Source: Anaerolineales bacterium (lineage in GTDB: Bacteria > Chloroflexota > Anaerolineae > Anaerolineales > DRMV01). From it: a stretch of DNA of 6,212 nt. The stretch spans positions 1 to 6,212 of the forward strand of contig JALVOR010000095.1 in NCBI GenBank assembly GCA_027026295.1. The letters run 5' to 3'. Made by a program: the position numbers and the translations under genes. Shown here one piece after another: positions 1 to 5,053 of the stretch. Within the stretch, counting starts at the first letter, position 1; each line of letters starts with the position of its first letter. The notes under the pieces are model-generated. The model had not been told where the DNA came from. It saw only the letters and a program-made list of their open reading frames with translations, and ran no database searches.

Positions 1-23
1 ACCGTTCGGGCACCCCCCACATG

Positions 24-90
24 AGACACGGCGACCAATGCTCTGCGGCGGTTTTTCTAACCGAGGCGCATTGAACGGTCTGCCGTGTCT
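24..90 (-). promoter_or_regulatory. Long imperfect hairpin, candidate structured leader or small RNA
   Basis: The two arms pair as 24-32 with 82-90 (9 perfect pairs), 33-36 with 77-80 (4 pairs, T81 bulged), 37-41 with 68-72 (5 pairs, with 73-76 GAAC bulged), and 49-53 with 59-63 (5 pairs closing a 5-base loop). That gives 23 Watson-Crick pairs in 67 bases. Read on the minus strand it lies just downstream of a promoter candidate at 109-136, so it would form near the 5' end of that transcript. The bulge reads GUUC in that RNA and is complementary to GAAC at positions 7-4. I do not recognise it as tRNA, SRP RNA or a known riboswitch. Orientation and function are inference. Confidence 0.4.
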
Positions 91-108
91 TTTCTATGGC
101 TTGACTTT

Positions 109-136
109 ATCATACCAGGCGCAGAGGGAGCGCCAA
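109..136 (-). promoter_or_regulatory. Candidate sigma70-type promoter, minus strand, reading off the left edge
   Basis: On the minus strand a -10 box TATGAT (114-109) is preceded by the extended -10 TG at one-base spacing, giving TGGTATGAT. A -35-like TTGGCG (136-131) lies 16 bases upstream. Matches are 5/6 and 4/6 to consensus. Transcription would begin near position 102 and run into the hairpin at 90-24. No gene is visible downstream in the window, so the target would lie beyond the left edge. Confidence 0.4.
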
Positions 137-241
137 GGTCGCCAGGTAGGGCGGGATGCCAATCTCGCCCAGCCCAAGGAGCGGGACGCCGTTCCGTCCA
201 TAGCAAGGCTTAGAGCCTATCCGAAAATTCTTCATAGATGC

Positions 242-278
242 GTCACTGCGAGGCGGCATAGCCGCCGAAGCAGCCTCC
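242..278 (+). repeat. Dispersed palindromic repeat unit (GTCAYTGCGAG...GAAGCA type), copy 1
   Basis: The unit begins GTCACTGCGAGG, has a perfect 6-bp hairpin GGCGGC-ATA-GCCGCC at 252-266, and continues with CCGAAGCAGCC. This layout, a TGCGAG head, a variable GC hairpin and a GAAGCA tail, matches a dispersed extragenic repeat known from many unrelated bacterial genomes. It is one half of a head-to-head pair with the copy at 292-349. Confidence 0.65.
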
Positions 279-291
279 TGACAGCCGAAAA

Positions 292-349
292 GGGGATTGC
301 TTCGCCCTGGAGCCTGCGCCGAGCGCAGCGAGGGGGGGCTCGCAATGAC
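292..349 (-). repeat. Dispersed palindromic repeat unit, copy 2, inverted
   Basis: Read on the minus strand it starts GTCATTGCGAGCC and ends GGCGAAGCAATCCCC, the more canonical form of the repeat at 242-278. Its internal hairpin is CTGCGC-CGA-GCGCAG (314-328). The two copies are separated by 13 bases and point in opposite directions, so a transcript in either direction could form one large cruciform-like structure. A run of seven G at 332-338 is a spot where sequencing errors would be easy. Confidence 0.65.
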
Positions 350-396
350 ATTCGATATTTTTCGGATAGAGCCTTAGGCTGGACAGACGCCTGCCC

Positions 397-867
397 TTAC
401 TGGAGGGGAGCAAAGCCATCATCGTCGAAAACCCATTCCTGCTTGTGGGCAAAGGCGATGCGGTTGTCGGTCAGGCGCGCCCAGTGGGGCGCGATTTCAA
501 ACCAGCGCATTTGCGCGAGCATGTGCCCAAACGGGCCAATGAAAGGGAAGCGGGCGGCGTAGATGGCGCGGGCGCGTGCTTCGGCTGCGGCGTTGGTGAG
601 CATGTGGGCGGTGCCGCGCAGTTGCAGGCCGCGGATTTCCTGCCAGTGTTGCGCCGGCGGAGCAATGGTCACGGCCACGCGCGGGTCGTGCAGCAGGTTT
701 TGCACGTGCTGTGTGTGCTCGGCAGAAAGGAAATAGAGGTGCAGGTTTTCGTCGTAGGCAAAGAACAGGGAAGCCGCCGCAGGTGTGCCTTCCGGGCTTA
801 CCGTGGCTAAGGTGAGGGTCGGCGTGGCCTCGCACACGGCGAGCAACGGCGCTAAAGACCCTGCCAT
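397..867 (-). CDS. YhbP-like / pyridoxamine 5'-phosphate oxidase-related flavin split-barrel protein
   Basis: The product is 156 residues, the usual size for a small single-domain split-barrel protein that binds FMN or a similar flavin. The N-terminal strand pattern (residues 16-37) followed by a second hairpin around 42-48, and the segment RGLQLRGTAHML (79-90), fit the PNPOx-like fold. The later part, IYAARFPF (102-109) and LTDNRIAFAHKQEW (132-145), resembles E. coli YhbP (UPF0306) as I remember it. The start at 867 lies inside the end of ubiX, an overlap of 16 bases, with only a weak upstream GAG, so translation is probably coupled. The same frame stays open further upstream through ubiX, but that part has no family resemblance. 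Substrate and reaction are unknown. Placement as last gene of a quinone-type operon suggests a flavin or quinone redox role, which is inference. Confidence 0.8.
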   Translation of the reverse strand: MAGSLAPLLAVCEATPTLTLATVSPEGTPAAASLFFAYDENLHLYFLSAEHTQHVQNLLHDPRVAVTIAPPAQHWQEIRGLQLRGTAHMLTNAAAEARARAIYAARFPFIGPFGHMLAQMRWFEIAPHWARLTDNRIAFAHKQEWVFDDDGFAPLQ

Positions 868-1421
868 GGCTGGTAAAACTCGTTGGCGATGCCTAAGCGC
901 GCCAGAATGCGCCCCACGGTTTGTTGCACGATGTCTTCGATGGTTTCCGGGTGGGTGTAAAAGGCGGGCATGGGCGGCATGATGATGGCGCCCTGCTCGG
1001 CGGCTTGCACCATCAGGCGCAGGTGGCCGAGGTGCAGCGGGGTTTCCCGCACGGCCAGGATGAGGGGGCGGCCTTCCTTGAGGGTGACATCGGCGGCGCG
1101 GGTGAGCAGGTTGTCGGTGTAGGCGTGGGCGATGCCCGAAAGGGTTTTGATGGAGCAGGGCACGACCACCATACCCCGCGCCGGGAAGGAACCCGAGGCA
1201 ATGGGCGCGCCGGTGTTTTCCGGGGAATACGACTGTGTCGCCAGTTGCTCCACGGCGCGCACGGTGTAGTTGGTTTCCTGCGCGATGGTGACGCGCGCCG
1301 CCTTGCTCATCACTAAGTGGGTTTCCACGCCCAAAGCGCGCAGGGCTTCCAGCAGGCGGATGCCGTAGATGGCGCCGCTTGCGCCCGAAATGCCCACCAC
1401 GAGGGGTTTGGATGTGTTCAT
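852..1421 (-). CDS. ubiX: UbiX family flavin prenyltransferase
   Basis: The product is 189 residues, the normal length for UbiX. This enzyme joins a dimethylallyl group to FMN to make prenylated FMN, the cofactor of UbiD-type decarboxylases. Family signatures are clear: the nucleotide-binding GISGASGAIYG (10-20), MSKAAR (38-43), SGSFP (76-80), the long conserved block PCSIKTLSGIAHAYTDNLL (88-106) ending in TRAADV (107-112), KEGRPL and RETPLH (115-130), and PMPAFY (150-155). The whole protein aligns easily with E. coli UbiX, including the QGL-type C-terminus. The start codon shares ATGA with the stop of the upstream prenyltransferase gene (4-base overlap), and no good Shine-Dalgarno is present, so translational coupling is likely. 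Its likely client is the UbiD homologue at 2287-3747. In the futalosine menaquinone route this role is called MqnM. Confidence 0.96.
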   Translation of the reverse strand: MNTSKPLVVGISGASGAIYGIRLLEALRALGVETHLVMSKAARVTIAQETNYTVRAVEQLATQSYSPENTGAPIASGSFPARGMVVVPCSIKTLSGIAHAYTDNLLTRAADVTLKEGRPLILAVRETPLHLGHLRLMVQAAEQGAIIMPPMPAFYTHPETIEDIVQQTVGRILARLGIANEFYQPWQGL

Positions 1422-2287
1422 AGGAGTGCCAGCCAGGTGCCAAAGAACAGAATCAGGCTGATGTAACCGTTGACATTGAAGAACGCCATGTCGAGCCGCG
1501 AAAGGTCGTCAGGGGAAATGATGCTGTGTTCGTAAACGAACAGCCCGGCGCTCAGGGCCACGGCAATCCAGTAGGGGAAGGCCAGATGCGCCACGATGCC
1601 CAAGGCAATCAGCCCTGCCACTGCGCCCCCATGCGCCCAGCGCGCCAGTTTGAGGGCAAAGGGAATACCGAAGCGCGCCGGAATGGCGTAGAGGCGCTCG
1701 GCGATGTCCACTTCGTAGTCCTGGCAGGCGTAGATCAGGTCGAAGCCGCCAATCCACAGGGTAACGGTGAGCAGCAGCAGCCATGCAGGCAGGTCGGCAG
1801 CGCCAAACAGGGTGCCGCGCACGCCCACCCAGGCGCCTACGGGCGCCAGCCCGTCGGTGAAGCCAAGGATGAAGTGGGAAAGCCACGTGAAGCGCTTGGT
1901 AAAGGAATAGCCGAGGAGAAAGAGGATGGCGAGGGGCGAGAGTTTGAATGCTAAAGGGTTCAGTTTCCAGGCGGCAAAGCCGAGCAGCACGATGGAAAGC
2001 GCCACGGCAGCCCAGGCCACCCCGGGGCGCAGGCGGCCCGTGACCAAAGGGCGGTTGCGGGTGCGCGGGTTGACCGCGTCGAATTTCAGGTCGGCAAGGC
2101 GGTTGAAACTCATGGCTGCGGTGCGCGCTGCCACCATCGCAAGGGTAATCCAGCCGAACTGTGCCCACGTGGGCGCGCCGCCCGCCGCCAGGAACATGCC
2201 CAAATAGGCGAAGGGCAGCGCGAACACCGTGTGCTCGAACTTGATCATTTCCAGAAAAACGCGGATTTGCCGCAAAATTTTGCCCAT
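1418..2287 (-). CDS. ubiA: UbiA-family aromatic prenyltransferase (4-hydroxybenzoate polyprenyltransferase-like; possible MqnP)
   Basis: The product is a 289-residue integral membrane protein with roughly eight or nine hydrophobic segments spread along its length, typical of UbiA enzymes. Both aspartate-rich motifs that bind the Mg-polyprenyl diphosphate are present: NRLADLKFD (62-70, N62, D66, D70) and DLIYACQDYEVD (183-194, D183, Y186, D190, D194). The loop PRTRNRPL (74-81) is also characteristic. The reaction is transfer of a polyprenyl chain to an aromatic acid. In this setting the acceptor could be 1,4-dihydroxy-6-naphthoate (menaquinone, futalosine route) or 4-hydroxybenzoate. The sequence does not decide between them, though ubiquinone is not expected in this bacterial group. 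The start overlaps the stop of the upstream decarboxylase gene by one base (TGATG). The gene lies between its expected partners UbiD and UbiX. Confidence 0.93.
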   Translation of the reverse strand: MGKILRQIRVFLEMIKFEHTVFALPFAYLGMFLAAGGAPTWAQFGWITLAMVAARTAAMSFNRLADLKFDAVNPRTRNRPLVTGRLRPGVAWAAVALSIVLLGFAAWKLNPLAFKLSPLAILFLLGYSFTKRFTWLSHFILGFTDGLAPVGAWVGVRGTLFGAADLPAWLLLLTVTLWIGGFDLIYACQDYEVDIAERLYAIPARFGIPFALKLARWAHGGAVAGLIALGIVAHLAFPYWIAVALSAGLFVYEHSIISPDDLSRLDMAFFNVNGYISLILFFGTWLALL

Positions 2288-3747
2288 CAGCCCAGCCCTA
2301 AAGTGTGCCAGATTTCGTCGATGCGCTGGCGGGTGGCTTCATCCATCTGCACCGGCTGCGGCCAGGGGCGGGGGTGGCCTTCTTCGGGCATTTTGGCGGT
2401 GGCGTCCACGCCGATTTTGCCGCCGTAACTCTGCATGGGCGCGGCGTGGTCCAACTGGTCCACGCCGCCTTCGGTCACAATGATATCGCGCTTCCAGTCG
2501 GTGTTGCCCAGCGCCTGCCACGCCACCATGTTCAGGTCTTGCACGTCGACCCAATCATCCACCACCACGATGGCCTTGGTGAGGCTCATCAGCCCCAGCC
2601 CCCACAGGCCGTGAATCACCTTGCGGGCATGGCCGGGGAAGCGCTTTTTGATGGAAACGATGACCAGATTGTGGAACACGCCCGCGGCGGGCATGTTGAC
2701 GTCGACGATTTCGGGCATGAACAGTTGCATCAGCGGCAGGAAAATGCGCTCGGTGGCTTTCCCCATCCAGTAGTCTTCCATCGGGGGAATGCCCACCACG
2801 GTGGCGGGGTAAATCGGGTGCTTGCGGTGGGTGACGGCGGTGACGTGGAAGGTAGGGAAGTGCTCTACCGGCGTGTAGTAGCCGGTGTGGTCGCCGAAGG
2901 GGCCTTCCGGCTGCTGCTCGGTGACATCGACATAGCCCTCGATGACGATTTCGGCGTGGGCGGGTACTTTCAAGGGCTGGGTAACGCATTCCACCATTTC
3001 CACGGGGCGGCCGCGCAGCCACCCGGCCAGCAGGTATTCGTCCAGGTTGGGGGGCAGGGGGGCAGAAGCGCTCCACATGGCAGCCGGGTCGCCGCCTAAC
3101 ACGATGGCCGCTGGGAAGATCTGCTGCCCTTTGACTTTGGCAACCCGCTCGTGCTCGGCACCGCCTTTGTGGCGCTGCCAGTGCATCAGCAGGGTTTTCT
3201 CGTCGATGACCTGCAGGCGATACATGCCGACGTTGCGGGTGTTCTTTTCCGGGTCGCGGGTAATCACCTGCGGCAGGGTGATAAAGCGCCCGCCGTCCAA
3301 AGGCCAACTTTTCAGGATGGGGAAGGCGTCCAGGGAGGCGTCTTCCTTGTGGATGACTTCCTGGCAAGGGGCGTTGCGCTTCATCGCGGGTTTGGGTGCC
3401 ATGGATTTCAGCGCCCCCAAAATCTGATTGCCGCGTCCCAGCAGTTCTTTGAAGCCCTGGGGCAGCCGCGGGTCTAACAGGGCTTGCAGGCGCTCTCCGA
3501 TGGCGTCCAGGCTTTCGGCGTGCAGCGCCAGGGCCATGCGTTTGGCGCTGCCGAAAAGGTTGATGGCGACGGGCACGTCAAAGCCCTCGACGCGCTCGAA
3601 AAGCAGGGCTTTGTTCTTTTCCGGCGCGCCTTTCGAGACGCGGTTCACGATTTCCGTGATTTCCAAATCGCGGGAAACCGGCGTGCTGATGCGCACCAGT
3701 TCCCCTTCTTCTTCCAGCAGGCGGATGAAATCTCGCAGGTCGTTCAT
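2287..3747 (-). CDS. ubiD: UbiD-family prFMN-dependent decarboxylase (menaquinone biosynthesis decarboxylase-like; possible MqnL)
   Basis: The product is 486 residues, full length for UbiD. The N-terminus NDLRDFIRLLEEEGELVRI (2-20) is a standard family start and fixes the start codon; a GGAGG lies 4 bases upstream. Residues expected to hold Mn and prFMN are present: N172 and R177 in RNVGMYR, H193 in QRHKGG, and E237 in NLDEYLLAG. The catalytic acidic motif EGPFGDHTGYY has E281 and D286. The motif FPGHARKVIHGLWG (370-383) and the end segment GVDATAK (446-452) plus PEEGHPRPWP (454-463) are also typical. Residue assignments come from remembered alignment to Fdc1 and UbiD, with a constant offset of about four for most positions. 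The enzyme decarboxylates a prenylated aromatic acid. Gene order UbiD-UbiA-UbiX recalls Streptomyces SCO4490-4492, linked to futalosine menaquinone synthesis. The exact substrate is inferred. Confidence 0.94.
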   Translation of the reverse strand: MNDLRDFIRLLEEEGELVRISTPVSRDLEITEIVNRVSKGAPEKNKALLFERVEGFDVPVAINLFGSAKRMALALHAESLDAIGERLQALLDPRLPQGFKELLGRGNQILGALKSMAPKPAMKRNAPCQEVIHKEDASLDAFPILKSWPLDGGRFITLPQVITRDPEKNTRNVGMYRLQVIDEKTLLMHWQRHKGGAEHERVAKVKGQQIFPAAIVLGGDPAAMWSASAPLPPNLDEYLLAGWLRGRPVEMVECVTQPLKVPAHAEIVIEGYVDVTEQQPEGPFGDHTGYYTPVEHFPTFHVTAVTHRKHPIYPATVVGIPPMEDYWMGKATERIFLPLMQLFMPEIVDVNMPAAGVFHNLVIVSIKKRFPGHARKVIHGLWGLGLMSLTKAIVVVDDWVDVQDLNMVAWQALGNTDWKRDIIVTEGGVDQLDHAAPMQSYGGKIGVDATAKMPEEGHPRPWPQPVQMDEATRQRIDEIWHTLGLG

Positions 3748-3777
3748 GTTCCCTCCAGGCGCAACCGGCGGCTGCTG

Positions 3778-4782
3778 CTATTTGAAGGCGATGACCACGC
3801 TTTCGTAAGGCACGGCGTGTTTTACCAGCCCTTTGCCCTCGGCCCAGGCCACGATGTCGTTCCATTCGGCCTGAGTCAGCACGCCTTCGGTGGGGAAGGG
3901 CGGAATGCGGTAGCCTTCCAGCAGCGGGTCGGGCACCAGGTGTTTTTCGGCCAGCAGGGGCTTGTATTTGTCGGGGTTTTGGGCGATCAGCGCCACCGCC
4001 TCGTCGATGGCGGCGACGAAGTTGGCGACGGCGCTGGGATGTGCGGCGATGGTGGCGGTGCTAAAGGCGTACACACTGGCGCCGTAGGGCGCGTTGCTGT
4101 TGTCGAGCAAAATTTTGGCTCCCTGCGAAGCGGCCAGGGGCGCTAACGGGTCGGGCAGCACGGCAGCCTTGAGTTTGACCGAGGAAAGCAGCGCCATGCG
4201 GTCGGGAATCTTGGGGATGGCAATGGTGTGAATTTCATCGTCGGTGAAGCCTTCTTTTTCCAGCAGGCGGTCGAGGACGTATTCGATGATGGTGCCTTCG
4301 GAGATGCCGATTTCCACTTGCTTCAGGTTGGCAACGTGGGTGATGCCGCTGTCTTTGGCCGTAACGATGGAGAAAGAGCCGTAGTCGGGGGAAGGCTTTT
4401 GGGCGTAGCGTACCATCTGGAAGCGGATGCCTTCCTGGTTGAGAAAGAGCATGGCGATGCCGTCGGTGATGGTGCCGTCGGCCTGTCCGGCGAGCAATAT
4501 CTGGTCGCGCTCGGGGGCCGAAGCCACGGGGATGAATTCCACCTTCAGGCCGCGAGCCTCGAACAGCCCTTCGGCGTCGGCAACATACATGGGCAGCGTG
4601 TCCACAATGGGGAGCACGGCAATTTTCAGGGTGACGGGTTCGCCTGCGGGGGGGGACGGCGTGGTGTTCTCTGTGGAAGGTGTGGTAGTGGTTGGAGTGG
4701 ATGTAGCAGCAGAAGAGCATGCCCCCAAGATCAGGCTTAGCGACAATGCGAAAACAACGGCAAGCAGGGTGGCACGTTTCAT
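3778..4782 (-). CDS. Lipid-anchored NMT1/THI5-like ABC transporter substrate-binding protein
   Basis: The product is 334 residues. A basic start, a hydrophobic stretch (4-20) and the lipobox LILGAC with Cys22 mark a lipoprotein, followed by a Ser/Thr/Pro linker (23-48). The mature domain opens with TLKIAVLPIVDTLPMYVADAEG (51-72), then FEARGLKVEFIPV (74-86), LAGQADGTITDG (97-108) and ISEGTIIEYVLDRLLE (160-175). This is the pattern of type II periplasmic binding proteins of the NitT/TauT/NMT1 class. Such proteins deliver a small ligand to a permease, but no permease or ATPase gene is in the window. The ligand cannot be told from sequence. The start is supported by AAGGAG eight bases upstream. 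It is the first gene of the operon, 30 bases before the UbiD homologue. The soluble menaquinone enzymes MqnA and MqnD share this fold, but the lipobox argues for a surface binding protein. Confidence 0.88.
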   Translation of the reverse strand: MKRATLLAVVFALSLSLILGACSSAATSTPTTTTPSTENTTPSPPAGEPVTLKIAVLPIVDTLPMYVADAEGLFEARGLKVEFIPVASAPERDQILLAGQADGTITDGIAMLFLNQEGIRFQMVRYAQKPSPDYGSFSIVTAKDSGITHVANLKQVEIGISEGTIIEYVLDRLLEKEGFTDDEIHTIAIPKIPDRMALLSSVKLKAAVLPDPLAPLAASQGAKILLDNSNAPYGASVYAFSTATIAAHPSAVANFVAAIDEAVALIAQNPDKYKPLLAEKHLVPDPLLEGYRIPPFPTEGVLTQAEWNDIVAWAEGKGLVKHAVPYESVVIAFK

Positions 4783-4790
4783 GTGTGTTT

Positions 4791-4828
4791 CTCCTTAAAC
4801 GGTGTGCCAAAGGCACGGGGTTTTAAGG
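4791..4828 (-). promoter_or_regulatory. Candidate stem-loop sequestering the Shine-Dalgarno of the operon's first gene
   Basis: In the minus-strand RNA, CCUUAAA (4828-4822) is exactly complementary to UUUAAGG (4799-4793), which overlaps the AAGGAG ribosome binding site (4796-4791). The stem extends by one G-C pair (4820 with 4800) past a single bulged base. Between the arms lies a perfect 5-bp hairpin, GTGCC-AAA-GGCAC on the plus strand (4804-4816). Together they would form one nested structure that hides the ribosome binding site of the substrate-binding protein gene. The ligand or trigger, if any, is unknown. I see no TPP-type or other known riboswitch consensus. Confidence 0.45.
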
Positions 4829-4831
4829 TTT

Positions 4832-4870
4832 GGGTAGCCAGCGTTTGACAAAAGTCATTTTTGGCTACCC
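4832..4870 (-). promoter_or_regulatory. 5'-end stem-loop or operator upstream of the minus-strand operon
   Basis: GGGTAGCCA (4832-4840) and TGGCTACCC (4862-4870) are perfect 9-bp inverted repeats around a 21-base interior. A second short stem TGAC-AAAA-GTCA (4846-4857) is centred inside it. The outer arm ends 11 bases downstream of the proposed -10 box, so the hairpin would sit almost at the 5' end of the transcript. It could be a leader stem-loop paired functionally with the structure at 4791-4828, or a DNA operator for a repressor. Confidence 0.5.
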
Positions 4871-4881
4871 CGCGGCGCGGA

Positions 4882-4910
4882 ATGATACCATAACGCCAAC
4901 CAACTCACAA
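4882..4910 (-). promoter_or_regulatory. Promoter for the minus-strand operon
   Basis: On the minus strand TTGTGA (4910-4905) and TATCAT (4887-4882) are separated by exactly 17 bases, with an extended -10 TG (TGGTATCAT). Matches to the sigma70 consensus are 4/6 and 5/6. It is the best promoter-like pair upstream of the start at 4782. Transcription would begin near 4875 and give a leader of about 93 bases holding both stem-loops. Confidence 0.55.
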
Positions 4911-4969
4911 GTTGAAATGAAAAGGGTGTAAACGGGGGAGCGAAACCGACGCTTGGAGATAAATTGTAG

Positions 4970-4997
4970 TTGCTATTGCAAGAAATTCCTCTATAAT
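4970..4997 (+). promoter_or_regulatory. Promoter for the lipoprotein genes
   Basis: A perfect TATAAT (4992-4997) is preceded by TTGCTA (4970-4975) at a 16-base spacing. It lies 56 bases before the start codon at 5054. The -10 box overlaps a short palindrome ATAAT-GAA-ATTAT (4993-5005), which may be chance or a small operator. The surrounding AT-rich sequence contrasts with the GC-rich genes on both sides. Confidence 0.6.
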
Positions 4998-5053
4998 GAA
5001 ATTATGGAAAGGTTATAAATTGGTAGCGCCATTGTGACAGAAAGGAGCATGAG

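Larger units (their letters stand above)
206..380. repeat. MITE-like element with 22-bp imperfect terminal inverted repeats
   Basis: The left end 206-227 and the reverse complement of the right end 359-380 match at 17 of 22 positions, with the inner 11 bases (CTATCCGAAAA) identical. The element is 175 bp, encodes nothing, and encloses two inverted copies of a GTCAYTGCGAG-type repeat. An alternative reading is an 8-bp direct repeat, TAGAGCCT, at 211-218 and 367-374, which would be a target-site duplication around a shorter element of 219-366 whose ends share TCCGAAAA. Both outer ends are themselves small palindromes (206-218 and 370-380). It follows the last gene of the minus-strand operon. 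No transposase is present, so any mobility would depend on a gene elsewhere. Confidence 0.55.
1..396. other. Non-coding region with hairpin, promoter candidate and repeat element
   Basis: No gene is supported in this stretch. Some open frames cross it, but they lack a ribosome binding site, have no recognisable domain and run through the dispersed repeat, so they look incidental to GC-rich sequence. The region holds, from left to right, an imperfect hairpin (24-90), a minus-strand promoter candidate (109-136), about 70 bases with nothing recognisable (137-205), and a MITE-like repeat element (206-380). The minus-strand operon ends at 397, and I see no classical hairpin-plus-T-run terminator directly after it. 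Confidence 0.7.

Noticed and set aside
1..24. Possible end of a plus-strand gene (seven codons then TGA at 22-24)
   Set aside because: Too short to judge. It could be the tail of a gene outside the window, but nothing else supports it.
38..562. 174-residue plus-strand open frame across the left region
   Set aside because: It runs through the hairpin and the dispersed repeat into the antisense of the YhbP-like gene, has no ribosome binding site and shows no protein-like pattern.
868..1443. Upstream extension of the YhbP-like frame to 348 residues
   Set aside because: The extra part is the antiparallel-free shadow of ubiX in another frame, with Arg/Pro/His-rich composition. The family resemblance starts only at the Met at 867.
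2305..3099. 264-residue plus-strand open frame inside the UbiD homologue
   Set aside because: It is rich in His, Gly and Val with no motif, and lies wholly opposite a well-conserved decarboxylase gene.
4783..4875. TPP riboswitch in front of the NMT1/THI5-like gene
   Set aside because: The conserved CUGAGA and related core strings are absent from the leader, so the structure there is not a TPP aptamer.
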